NCBI GenBank assembly: GCA_963920705.1
Contig: CAWUCO010000284.1
Span: forward strand, 308,222-372,221
From: Odiellus spinosus
Lineage: Eukaryota > Arthropoda > Arachnida > Opiliones > Phalangiidae
Reading direction: 5' to 3'
Length of the DNA: 64,000 nucleotides
Shown here in pieces: positions 50,401 to 63,836 of this stretch. The translations under genes were made by a program, and so were the position numbers. Numbering within the stretch: position 1 is the stretch's first letter; each line of letters opens with the position of its first letter. Under the pieces are notes generated by a model. It was not told the DNA's origin. It was given only the letters and a program-made list of their open reading frames with translations, and did not search any database.

Positions 50401-53400
50401 AAGCGATTTAGACAAAATCAACACCAATCGAAAGAGCAAATATTCGTCTATCTAAAAAAACAAGAGTTTTGGAAAATCCGTTGAAAAACATGGAAAATAT
50501 GGCCAATTCAAAAAAGCATCAAATATAAAAAAACGAATTTTTAAAATCTGAAATTTGACTATTTTGATATTGTATGATTTCTTGAATTGGCCATATTTTT
50601 CTTGTTTTTCAACGGATTTTTGAAAACTCTTATTATTTAGACTGTCCATTAATGGCTCTTTCGAATGACTTTGGTTTTGTCTAAATTGCAAAAACGTGAC
50701 AAATATAAAATTGGTTAAAATTAAGCAAAAACGCTTAAAAATCAAAGATTATTGAATTCAAATGGACACAAAACATTTGATTTTTAAGCGATTTAGACAA
50801 AATCAACTACAATCGAAAGAGCAAATATTGGTCTATCTAAAAAACAACAGTTTTGGAAAATCCGTTGAAAAACATGGAAAATATGGCCAATTGAAAAAAA
50901 CATCTAATATCAAAAAGCGAATTTTTATAAATCTGAAATTTGACTAGTTTCATATGGTATGATTTCTTGAATTGGCCATATTTTTCTTGTTTTTCAACGG
51001 ATTTTTGAAAAATCATATTATTTAGACTGTCCATTAATGGCTCTTTCGAATGAATGGTTTTGTTATAATTGCAAAAACGTGACAAATATAAAATTGGTTA
51101 AAATTAAGCAAAAACGCTTAAAAATCAAAGATTATTGGATTCAAATGGACACAAAACATGATTTTTAAGCGATATAGACAAAATCAACACCAATTGAAAG
51201 AGCAAATATAGGTCTATCTAAAAAACAAGAGTTTTGGAAAATCCGTTGAAAAACATGGAAAGTATGGCCTATTCAAAAAAACATCTAATATCAAAAAGCG
51301 AATTTTTAAAATCTGAAATTTGACTATTTAATATTGTATGATTTCTTGAATTGGCCATATTTTTCTTGTTTTTCAACGGATTTTTGAAAACTCTTATTAT
51401 TTAGACTGTCCATTAATGGCTCTTTCGAATGACTTTGGTTTTGTCTACATTGCAAAAACGTGACAAATATAAAATTGGTTAAAATTAAGCAAAAACGCTT
51501 AAAAATCAAAGATTATTGGATTCAAATGGACACAAAACATTTGATTTTTAAGCGATATAGACAAAATCAACACCAATCGATAGAGCAAATATAGGTCTAT
51601 CTAAAAAACAAGAGTTTTGGAAAATCCGTTGAAAAACATGGAAAGTATGGCCAATTCAAAAAAACATCTAATATCAAAAAGCGAATTTTTAAAATCAGAA
51701 ATTTGACTATTTAATATTGTATGATTTCTTGAATTTTCCATATTTTTCTTGTTTTTCAACGGATTTTTGAAAACTCATATTATTTAAACTGTTCATTAAT
51801 GGCTCTTTCGAATGACTGGTTTTGTCTTAATTGCAAAAACGTGACAAATATAAAATTGGTTAAAATTAAGCAAAAACGCTGTAAAGTCAAAGATTATTGA
51901 ATTCAAATGGACACAAAACATTTGATTTTTAAGCGATTTAGACAAAATCAACACCAATCGAAAGAGCAAATATTCGTCTATCTAAAAAAACAAGAGTTTT
52001 GGAAAATCCGTTGAAAAACATGGAAAATATGGCCAATTCAAAAAAGCATCAAATATAAAAAAACGAATTTTTAAAATCTGAAATTTGACTATTTAGATAT
52101 TGTATGATTTCTTGAATTGGCCATATTTTTCTTGTTTTTCAACGGATTTTTGAAAACTCTTATTATTTAGACTGTCCATTAATGGCTCTTTCGAATGACT
52201 TTGGTTTTGTCTACATTGCAAAAACGTGACAAATATAAAATTTATTTAAAATTAAGCTAAAACGCTTAAAAATCAAAGATTATTGAATTCAAATGGACAC
52301 AAAACATTTGATTTTTAAGCGATCTAGACAAAATCAACACCAATCAAAAGACCAAATATCGGTCTATCTCAAAAACAAGAGTTTTGGAAAATCCGTTGAA
52401 AAACATGGAAAATATGGCCAATTCAAAAAACATCAAATATCAAAAAGCGAATTTTTAAAATCTGAATCTTGACTATTTTGATATTGTATGATTTCTTGAA
52501 TTGGCCATAATTTTCTTGTTTTTCAACGGATTTTTGAAAACTCTTATTATTTAGACTGTCCATTAATGGCTCTTTCGAATGACTTTGGTTTTGTCTAAAT
52601 TGCAAAAACGTGACAAATATAAAATTGGTTAAAATTAATAAAAAACGCTTAAAAATCAAAGATTATTGAATTCAAAGGGACACAAAACATTTGATTTTTA
52701 AGCGATTTAGACAAAATCTACACATATCGAAAGAGCAAATATTCGTCTATCTAAAAAAACAAGAGTTTTGGAAAATCCGTTGAAAAACATGGAAAATATG
52801 GCCAATTCAAAAAAGCATCAAATATCAAAAAGCTAATTTTTAAAATCTGAATCTTGACTATTTTGATATTGTATGATTTCTTGAATTGGCCATATTTTTC
52901 TTGTTTTTCAACGGATTTTTGAAAACTCTTATTATTTAGACTGTCCATTAATGGCTCTTTCGAATGACTTTGGTTTTGTCTAAATTGCAAAAACGTGACA
53001 AATATAAAATTGGTTAAAATTAAGCAAAAACGCTTAAAAATCAAAGATTATTGAATTCAAATGGACACAAAACATTTGATTTTTAAGCGATTTAGACAAA
53101 ATCAACTACAATCGAAAGAGCAAATATTGGTCTATCTAAAAAACAACAGTTTTGGAAAATCCGTTGAAAAACATGGAAAATATGGCCAATTGAAAAAAAC
53201 ATCTAATATCAAAAAGCGAATTTTTATAAATCTGAAATTTGACTAGTTTCATATGGTATGATTTCTTGAATTGGCCATATTTTTCTTGTTTTTCAACGGA
53301 TTTTTGAAAAATCATATTATTTAGACTGTCCATTAATGGCTCTTTCGAATGAATGGTTTTGTTATAATTGCAAAAACGTGACAAATATAAAATTGGTTAA

Positions 53401-56400
53401 AATTAAGCAAAAACGCTTAAAAATCAAAGATTATTGGATTCAAATGGACACAAAACATATGATTTTTAAGCGATATAGACAAAATCAACACCAATCGAAA
53501 GAGCAAATATAGGTCTATCTAAAAAACAAGAGTTTTGGAAAATCCGTTGAAAAACATGGAAAGTATGGCCTATTCAAAAAAACATCTAATATCAAAAAGC
53601 AAATTTTTAAAATCTGAAATTTGACTATTTAATATTGTATGATTTCTTGAATTGGCCATATTTTTCTTGTTTTTCAACGGATTTTTGAAAACTCTTATTA
53701 TTTAGACTGTCCATTAATGGCTCTTTCGAATGACTTTGGTTTTGTCTACATTGCAAAAACGTGACAAGTATAAAATTGGTTAAAATTAAGCAAAAACGCT
53801 TAAAAATCAAAGATTATTGGATTCAAATGGACACAAAACATTTGATTTTTAAGCGATATAGACAAAATCAACACCAATCGATAGAGCAAATATAGGTCTA
53901 TCTAAAAAACAAGAGTTTTGGAAAATCCGTTGAAAAACATGGAAAGTATGGCCAATTCAAAAAAACATCTAATATCAAAAAGCGAATTTTTAAAATCAGA
54001 AATTTGACTATTTAACATTGTATGATTTCTTGAATTTTCCATATTTTTCTTGTTTTTCAACGGATTTTTGAAAACTCATATTATTTAAACTGTTCATTAA
54101 TGGCTCTTTCGAATGACTGGTTTTGTCTTAATTGCAAAAACGTGACAAATATAAAATTGGTTAAAATTAAGCAAAAACGCTGTAAAGTCAAAGATTATTG
54201 AATTCAAATGGACACAAAACATTTGATTTTTAAGCGATTTAAACAAAATCAACACCAATCGAAAGAGCAAATATTCGTCTATCTAAAAAAACAAGAGTTT
54301 TGGAAAATACGTTGAAAAACATGGAAAATATGGCCAATTCAAAAAAGCATCAAATATCAAAAAACGAATTTTTAAAATCTGAAATTTGACTATTTAGATA
54401 TTGTATGATTTCTTGAATTGGCCATATTTTTCTTGTTTTTCAACGGATTTTTGAAAACTCTTATTATTTAGACTGTCCATTAATGGCTCTTTCGAATGAC
54501 TTTGGTTTTGTCTACATTGCAAAAACGTGACAAATATAAAATTGGTTAAAATTAAGCAAAAACACTTAAAAATCAAAGATTATTGGATTCAAATGGACAC
54601 AAAACATTTGATTTTTAAGCGATATAGACAAAATCAACACCAATCGATAGAGCAAATATAGGTCTATCTAAAAAACAAGAGTTTTGGAAAATCCGTTGAA
54701 AAACATGGAAAGTATGGCCAATTCAAAAAAACATCTAATATCAAAAAGCGAATTTTTAAAATCAGAAATTTGACTATTTAATATTGTATGATTTCTTGAA
54801 TTTTCCATATTTTTCTTGTTTTTCAACGGATTTTTGAAAACTCATATTATTTAAACTGTTCATTAATGGCTCTTTCGAATGACTGGTTTTGTCTTAATTG
54901 CAAAAACGTGACAAATATAAAATTGGTTAAAATTAAGCAAAAACGCTGTAAAGTCAAAGATTATTGAATTCAAATGGACACAAAACATTTGATTTTTAAG
55001 CGATTTAAACAAAATCAACACCAATCGAAAGAGCAAATATTCGTCTATCTAAAAAAACAAGAGTTTTGGAAAATCCGTTGAAAAACATGGAAAATATGGC
55101 CAATTCAAAAAACATCAAATATCAAAAAGCGAATTTTTAAAATCTGAATCTTGACTATTTTGATATTGTATGATTTCTTGAATTGGCCATAATTTTCTTG
55201 TTTTTCAACGGATTTTTGAAAACTCTTATTATTTAGACTGTCCATTAATGGCTCTTTCGAATGACTTTGGTTTTGTCTAAATTGCAAAAACGTGACAAAT
55301 ATAAAAGTGGTTAAAATTAATAAAAAACGCTTAAAAATCAAAGATTATTGAATTCAAAGGGACACAAAACATTTGATTTTTAAGCGATTTAGACAAAATC
55401 TACACCAATCGAAAGAGCAAATATTCGTCTATCTAAAAAAACAAGAGTTTTGGAAAATCCGTTGAAAAACATGGAAAATATGGCCAATTCAAAAAAGCAT
55501 CAAATATCAAAAAGCGAATTTTTAAAATCTGAATCTTGACTATTTTGATATTGTATGATTTCTTGAATTGGCCATATTTTTCTTGTTTTTCAACGGATTT
55601 TTGAAAACTCTTATTATTTAGACTGTCCATTAATGGCTCTTTCGAATGACTTTGGTTTTGTCTAAATTGCAAAAACGTGACAAATATAAAATTGGTTAAA
55701 ATTAAGCAAAAACGCTTAAAAATCAAAGATTATTGAATTCAAATGGACACAAAACATTTGGTTTTTAAGCGATTTAGACAAAATCAACACCAATCGAAAG
55801 ACAAAATATTGGTCTATCTAAAAAACAACAGTTTTGGAAAATCCGTTGAAAAACATGGAAAGTATGGCCAATTCAAAAAAACATCTAATATCAAAAAGCG
55901 AATTTTTAAAATCAGAAATTTGACTATTTAATATTGTATGATTTCTTGAATTTTCCATATTTTTCTTGTTTTTCAACGGATTTTTGAAAACTCATATTAT
56001 TTAAACTGTTCATTAATGGCTCTTTCGAATGACTGGTTTTGTCTTAATTGCAAAAACGTGACAAATATAAAATTGGTTAAAATTAAGCAAAAACGCTGTA
56101 AAGTCAAAGATTATTGAATTCAAATGGACACAAAACATTTGATTTTTAAGCGATTTAGACAAAAATCAACACCAATCGAAAGAGCAAATATTCGTCTATC
56201 TAAAAAAACAAGAGTTTTGGAAAATCCGTTGAAAAACATGGAAAATATGGCCAATTCAAAAAAGCATCAAATATCAAAAAACGAATTTTTAAAATCTGAA
56301 ATTTGACTATTTAGATATTGTATGATTTCTTGAATTGGCCATATTTTTCTTGTTTTTCAACGGATTTTTGAAAACTCTTATTATTTAGACTGTCCATTAA

Positions 56401-59400
56401 TGGCTCTTTCGAATGACTTTGGTTTTGTCTACATTGCAAAAACGTGACAAATATAAAATTTATTTAAAATTAAGCAAAAACGGTTAAAACTCAAAGATTA
56501 TTGAATTCAAATGGACACAAAACATTTGATTTTTAAGCGATCTAGACAAAATCAACACCAATCAAAAGACCAAATATCGGTCTATCTCAAAAACAAGAGT
56601 TTTGGAAAATCCGTTGAAAAACATGGAAAATATGGCCAATTCAAAAAACATCAAATATCAAAAAGCGAATTTTTAAAATCTGAATCTTGACTATTTTGAT
56701 ATTGTATGATTTCTTGAATTGGCCATAATTTTCTTGTTTTTCAACGGATTTTTGAAAACTCTTATTATTTAGACTGTCCATTAATGGCTCTTTCGAATGA
56801 CTTTGGTTTTGTCTAAATTGCAAAAACGTGACAAATATAAAATTGGTTAAAATTAATAAAAAACGCTTAAAAATCAAAGATTATTGAATTCAAAGGGACA
56901 CAAAACATTTGATTTTTAAGCGATTTAGACAAAATCTACACCAATCGAAAGAGCAAATATTCGTCTATCTAAAAAAACAAGAGTTTTGGAAAATCCGTTG
57001 AAAAACATGGAAAATATGGCCAATTCAAAAAAGCATCAAATATCAAAAAGCGAATTTTTAAAATCTGAATCTTGACTATTTTGATATTGTATGATTTCTT
57101 GAATTGGCCATATTTTTCTTGTTTTTCAACGGATTTTTGAAAACTCTTATTATTTAGACTGTCCATTAATGGCTCTTTCGAATGACTTTGGTTTTGTCTA
57201 AATTGCAAAAACGTGACAAATATAAAATTGGTTAAAATTAAGCAAAAACGCTTAAAAATCAAAGATTATTGAATTCAAATGGACACAAAACATTTGGTTT
57301 TTAAGCGATTTAGACAAAATCAACACCAATCGAAAGACAAAATATTGGTCTATCTAAAAAACAACAGTTTTGGAAAATCCGTTGAAAAACATGGAAAGTA
57401 TGGCCAATTCAAAAAAACATCTAATATCAAAAAGCGAATTTTTAAAATCAGAAATTTGACTATTTAATATTGTATGATTTCTTGAATTTTCCATATTTTT
57501 CTTGTTTTTCAACGGATTTTTGAAAACTCATATTATTTAAACTGTTCATTAATGGCTCTTTCGAATGACTGGTTTTGTCTTAATTGCAAAAACGTGACAA
57601 ATATAAAATTGGTTAAAATTAAGCAAAAACGCTGTAAAGTCAAAGATTATTGAATTCAAATGGACACAAAACATTTGATTTTTAAGCGATTTAGACAAAA
57701 TCAACACCAATCGAAAGAGCAAATATTCGTCTATCTAAAAAAACAAGAGTTTTGGAAAATCCGTTGAAAAACATGGAAAATATGGCCAATTCAAAAAAGC
57801 ATCAAATATCAAAAAACGAATTTTTAAAATCTGAAATTTGACTATTTAGATATTGTATGATTTCTTGAATTGGCCATATTTTTCTTGTTTTTCAACGGAT
57901 TTTTGAAAACTCTTATTATTTAGACTGTCCATTAATGGCTCTTTCGAATGACTTTGGTTTTGTCTACATTGCAAAAACGTGACAAATATAAAATTGGTTA
58001 AAATTAAGCAAAAACGCTTAAAAATCAAAGATTATTGGATTCAAATGGACACAAAACATTTGATTTTTAAGCGATATAGACAAAATCAACACCAATCGAT
58101 AGAGCAAATATAGGTCTATCTAAAAAACAAGAGTTTTGGAAAATCCGTTGAAAAACATGGAAAGTATGGCCAATTCAAAAAAACATCTAATATCAAAAAG
58201 CGAATTTTTAAAATCAGAAATTTGACTATTTAATATTGTATGATTTCTTGAATTTTCCATATTTTTCTTGTTTTTCAACGGATTTTTGAAAACTCATATT
58301 ATTTAAACTGTTCATTAATGGCTCTTTCGAATGACTGGTTTTCTCTTAATTGCAAAAACGTGACAAATATAAAATTGGTTAAAATTAAGCAAAAACGTGA
58401 CAAATATAAAATTGGTTAAAATTAAGCAAAAACGCTTAAAAATCAAAGATTATTGGATTCAAATGGACACAAAACATTTGATTTTTAAGCGATATAGACA
58501 AAATCAACACCAATCGATAGAGCAAATATAGGTCTATCTAAAAAACAAGAGTTTTGGAAAATCCGTTGAAAAACATGGAAAATATGGCCAATTGAAAAAA
58601 CATCTAATATCAAAAAGCGAATTTTTATAAATCTGAAATTTGACTAGTTTCATATGGTATGATTTCTTGAATTGGCCATATTTTTCTTGTTTTTCAACGG
58701 ATTTTTGAAAACTCTTATTATTTAGACTGTCCATTAATGGCTCTTTCGAATGACTTTGGTTTTGTCTACATTGCAAAAACGTGACAAATATAAAATTGGT
58801 TAAAATTAAGCAAAAACGCTTAAAAATCAAAGATTATTGGATTCAAATGGACACAAAACATTTGATTTTTAAGCGATATAGACAAAATCAACACCAATCG
58901 ATAGAGCAAATATAGGTCTATCTAAAAAACAAGAGTTTTGGAAAATCCGTTGAAAAACATGGAAAGTATGGCCAATTCAAAAAAACATCTAATATCAAAA
59001 AGCGAATTTTTAAAATCAGAAATTTGACTATTTAATATTGTATGATTTCTTGAATTTTCCATATTTTTCTTGTTTTTCAACGGATTTTTGAAAACTCATA
59101 TTATTTAAACTGTTCATTAATGGCTCTTTCGAATGACTGGTTTTGTCTTAATTGCAAAAACGTGACAAATATAAAATTGGTTAAAATTAAGCAAAAACGC
59201 TGTAAAGTCAAAGATTATTGAATTCAAATGGACACAAAACATTTGATTTTTAAGCGATTTAGACAAAATCAACACCAATCGAAAGAGCAAATATTCGTCT
59301 ATCTAAAAAAACAAGAGTTTTGGAAAATCCGTTGAAAAACATGGAAAATATGGCCAATTCAAAAAAGCATCAAATATCAAAAAACGAATTTTTAAAATCT

Positions 59401-62400
59401 GAAATTTGACTATTTAGATATTGTATGATTTCTTGAATTGGCCATATTTTTCTTGTTTTTCAACGGATTTTTGAAAACTCTTATTATTTAGACTGTCCAT
59501 TAATGGCTCTTTCGAATGACTTTGGTTTTGTCTACATTGCAAAAACGTGACAAATATAAAATTGGTTAAAATTAAGCAAAAACGCTTAAAAATCAAAGAT
59601 TATTGGATTCAAATGGACACAAAACATTTGATTTTTAAGCGATATAGACAAAATCAACACCAATCGATAGAGCAAATATAGGTCTATCTAAAAAACAAGA
59701 GTTTTGGAAAATCCGTTGAAAAACATGGAAAATATGGCCAATTCAAAAAACATCAAATATCTAAAAGCGAATTTTTAAAATCAGAATCTTGACTATTTTG
59801 ATATTGTATGATTTCTTGAATTGGCCATAATTTTCTTGTTTTTCAACGGATTTTTGAAAACTCTTATTATTTAGACTGTCCATTAATGGCTCTTTCGAAT
59901 GACTTTGGTTTTGTCTAAATTGCAAAAACGTGACAAATATAAAATTGGTTAAAATTAATAAAAAACGCTTAAAAATCAAAGATTATTGAATTCAAAGGGA
60001 CACAAAACATTTGATTTTTAAGCGATTTAGACAAAATCTACACCAATCGAAAGAGCAAATATTCGTCTATCTAAAAAAACAACAGTTTTGGAAAATCCGT
60101 TGAAAAACATGGAAAATATGGCCAATTCAAAAAAGCATCAAATATCAAAAAGCGAATTTTTAAAATCTGAATCTTGACTATTTTGATATTGTATGATTTC
60201 TTGAATTGGCCATATTTTTCTTGTTTTTCAACGGATTTTTGAAAACTCATATTATTTAGACTGTTCATTAATGGCTCTTTTGAATGACTGGTTTTGTCTT
60301 AATTGCAAAAACGTGACAAATATAAAATTGGTTAAAATTAAGCAAAAACGCTTAAAAATGAAAGATTATTGAATTCAAATGGTCACAAAACATTTGATTT
60401 TTAAGCGATTTAGACAAAATCAACTCCAATCGAAAGAGCAAATATTGGTCTATCTAAAAAAGAACAGTTTTGGAAAATCCGTTGAAAAACATGGAAAATA
60501 TGGCCAATTGAAAAAAACATCTAATATCAAAAAGCGAATTTTTATAAATCTGAAATTTGACTAGTTTCATATGGTATGATTTCTTGAATTGGCCATATTT
60601 TTCTTGTTTTTCAACGGATTTTTGAAAACTCTTATTATTTAGACTGTCCATTAATGGCTCTTTCGAATGACTTTGGTTTTGTCTAAATTGCAAAAACGTG
60701 ACAAATATAAAATTGGTTAAAATTAAGCAAAAACGCTTAAAAATCAAAGATTATTGAATTCAAATGGACACAAAACATTTGGTTTTTAAGCGATTTAGAC
60801 AAAATCAACACCAATCGAAAGACAAAATATTGGTCTATCTAAAAAAACAACAGTTTTGGAAAATCCGTTGAAAAACATGGAAAATATGGCCAATTGAAAA
60901 AAACATCTAATATCAAAAAGCGAATTTTTATAAATCTGAAATTTGACTAGTTTCATATGGTATGATTTCTTGAATTGGACATATTTTTCTTGTTTTTCAA
61001 CGGATTTTTGAAAACTCTTATTATTTAGACTGTCCATTAATGGCTCTTTCGAATGACTTTGGTTTTGTCTAAATTGCAAAAACGTGACAAATATAAAATT
61101 GGTTAAAATTAAGCAAAAACGCTTAAAAATCAAAGATTATTGAATTCAAATGGACACAAAACATTTGATTTTTAAGCGATTTAGACAAAATCAACTACAA
61201 TCGAAAGAGCAAATATTGGTCTATCTAAAAAACAACAGTTTTGGAAAATCCGTTGAAAAACATGGAAAATATGGCCAATTGAAAAAAACATCTAATATCA
61301 AAAAGCGAATTTTTATAAATCTGAAATTTGACTAGTTTCATATGGTATGATTTCTTGAATTGGCCATATTTTTCTTGTTTTTCAACGGATTTTTGAAAAA
61401 TCATATTATTTAGACTGTCCATTAATGGCTCTTTCGAATGAATGGTTTTGTTATAATTGCAAAAACGTGACAAATATAAAATTGGTTAAAATTAAGCAAA
61501 AACGCTTAAAAATCAAAGATTATTGGATTCAAATGGACACAAAACATATGATTTTTAAGCGATATAGACAAAATCAACACCAATCGAAAGAGCAAATATA
61601 GGTCTATCTAAAAAACAAGAGTTTTGGAAAATCCGTTGAAAAACATGGAAAGTATGGCCTATTCAAAAAAACATCTAATATCAAAAAGCGAATTTTTAAA
61701 ATCTGAAATTTGACTATTTAATATTGTATGATTTCTTGAATTGGCCGTATTTTTCTTGTTTTTCAACGGATTTTTGAAAACTCTTATTATTTAGACTGTC
61801 CATTAATGGCTCTTTCGAATGACTTTGGTTTTGTCTACATTGCAAAAACGTGACAAATATAAAATTGGTTAAAATTAAGCAAAAACGCTTAAAAATCAAA
61901 GATTATTGGATTCAAATGGACACAAAACATTTGATTTTTAAGCGATATAGACAAAATCAACACCAATCGATAGAGCAAATATAGGTCTATCTAAAAAACA
62001 AGAGTTTTGGAAAATCCGTTGAAAAACATGGAAAGTATGGCCAATTCAAAAAAACATCTAATATCAAAAAGCGAATTTTTAAAATCAGAAATTTGACTAT
62101 TTAATATTGTATGATTTCTTGAATTTTCCATATTTTTCTTGTTTTTCAACGGATTTTTGAAAACTCATATTATTTAAACTGTTCATTAATGGCTCTTTCG
62201 AATGACTGGTTTTCTCTTAATTGCAAAAACGTGACAAATATAAAATTGGTTAAAATTAAGCAAAAACGCTGTAAAGTCAAAGATTATTGAATTCAAATGG
62301 ACACAAAACATTTGATTTTTAAGCGATTTAGACAAAATCAACACCAATCGAAAGAGCAAATATTCGTCTATCTAAAAAAACAAGAGTTTTGGAAAATCCG

Positions 62401-62700
62401 TTGAAAAACATGGAAAATATGGCCAATTCAAAAAAGCATCAAATATCAAAAAACGAATTTTTAAAATCTGAAATTTGACTATTTAGATATTGTATGATTT
62501 CTTGAATTGGCCATATTTTTCTTGTTTTTCAACGGATTTTTGAAAACTCTTATTATTTAGACTGTCCATTAATGGCTCTTTCGAATGACTTTGGTTTTGT
62601 CTACATTGCAAAAACGTGACAAATATAAAATTGGTTAAAATTAAGCAAAAACGCTTAAAAATCAAAGATTATTGAATTCAAATGGACACAAAACATTTGA
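44428..62700. repeat. Higher-order repeat domain 2 of the satellite
   Basis: The variant ACGCTGTAAAGTCAAAG occurs at about 46134, 48050, 50349, 51879, 54180, 54946, 56096, 57632, 59200 and 62269. The gaps (1916, 2299, 1530, 2301, 766, 1150, 1536, 1568, 3069) correspond to 5, 6, 4, 6, 2, 3, 4, 4 and 8 units. A second marker, GAATGGTTTTGTTATAATTG, recurs at about 45304, 47221, 49521, 51051, 53350 and 61439 with gaps of 1917, 2300, 1530, 2299 and 8089 bp, matching the first marker where both are present. Two isolated copies of the CTGTAAAG marker lie at 28731 and 32206. Confidence 0.8.
58352..58425. repeat. 37-bp tandem duplication inside one satellite unit
   Basis: GCAAAAACGTGACAAATATA and the following bases up to AAATTAA occur twice in a row, starting at 58352 and 58389. 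It explains exactly why the marker gap across it is 1568 bp instead of about 1531. Confidence 0.9.
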
Positions 62701-63836
62701 TTTTTAAGCGATCTAGACAAAATCAACACCAATCAAAAGACCAAATATCGGTCTATCTCAAAAAGAGTTTTGGAAAATCCGTTGAAAAACATGGAAAATA
62801 TGGCCAATTCAAAAAACATCAAATATCAAAAAGCGAATTTTTAAAATCTGAATCTTGACTATTTTGATATTGTATGATTTCTTGAATTGGCCATAATTTT
62901 CTTGTTTTTCAACGGATTTTTGAAAACTCTTATTATTTAGACTGTCCATTAATGGCTCTTTCGAATGACTTTGGTTTTGTCTAAATTGCAAAAACGTGAC
63001 AAATATAAAATTGGTTAAAATTAAGCAAAAACGCTTAAAAATCAAAGATTATTGAATTCAAATGGACACAAAACATTTGATTTTTAAGCGATTTAGACAA
63101 AATCAACTCCAATCGAAAGAGCAAATATTGGTCTATCTAAAAAACAACAGTTTTGGAAAATCCGTTGAAAAACATGGAAAATATGGCCAATTGAAAAAAA
63201 CATCTAATATCAAAAAGCGAATTTTTATAAATCTGAAATTTGACTAGTTTCATATGGTATGATTTCTTGAATTGGCCATATTTTTCTTGTTTTTCAACGG
63301 ATTTTTGAAAACTCATTATTTAGACTGTCCATTAATGGCTCTTTCGAATGACTGGTTTTGTCTTAATTGCAAAAACGTGACAAATATAAAATTGGTTAAA
63401 ATTAAGCAAAAACGCTTAAAAATCAAAGATTATTGAATTCAAATGGACACAAAACATTTGATTTTTAAGCGATTTAGACAAAATCAACTCCAATCGAAAG
63501 AGCAAATATTGGTCTATCTAAAAAACAACAGTTTTGGAAATTCCGTTGAAAAACATGGAAAATATGGCCAATTGAAAAAAACATCTAATATCAAAAAGCG
63601 AATTTTTATAAATCTGAAATTTGACTAGTTTCATATGGTATGATTTCTTGAATTGGCCATATTTTTCTTGTTTTTCAACGGATTTTTGAAAACTCTTATT
63701 ATTTAGACTGTCCATTAATGGCTCTTTCGAATGACTTTGGTTTTGTCTAAATTGCAAAAACGAGACAAATATTAAATTGGTTAAAATTTAGCAAAAACGC
63801 TTAAAAATCAAAGATTATTGGATTCAAATGGACACA

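Larger units (their letters stand above)
15727..63836. repeat. 48-kb satellite array, about 125 units of about 385 bp, each an inverted dimer
   Basis: CAAGAGTTTTGG recurs at 15730, 16115 and 16501, and in homogeneous parts the period is 381-386 bp. Within a unit, arm A reads GGACACAAAACATTTGATTT, TTAGACAAAATCAACACC, TCGAAAGAGCAAATATTGG, AAAATCCGTTGAAAAACATG and ATGGCCAATTCAAAA. Arm A' is its diverged reverse complement (TTGGCCATATTTTTCTTG, TTTTTCAACGGATTTT, GGCTCTTTCGAATGAC, GGTTTTGTCTAA) plus about 45 extra bases (CGTGACAAATATAAAATTGG and neighbours). Dyad centres fall near AATCTGAAATTTGACT and near ATTGAATTCAAATG, the latter carrying an EcoRI site in many units. The small open frames on both strands follow from the repeat and are not annotated. 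The sequence is very AT-rich with many A-tracts. Confidence 0.97.

Noticed and set aside
15727-63836. More than 100 short open frames on both strands of the satellite
   Set aside because: They repeat with the unit, overlap each other on opposite strands, and A/A' codon differences are mostly amino-acid changing. They are by-products of the repeat.
15727-63836. Centromere protein B box in the satellite
   Set aside because: I found no match to the TTCG....A..CGGG pattern by eye, so no centromere role is claimed from this motif.
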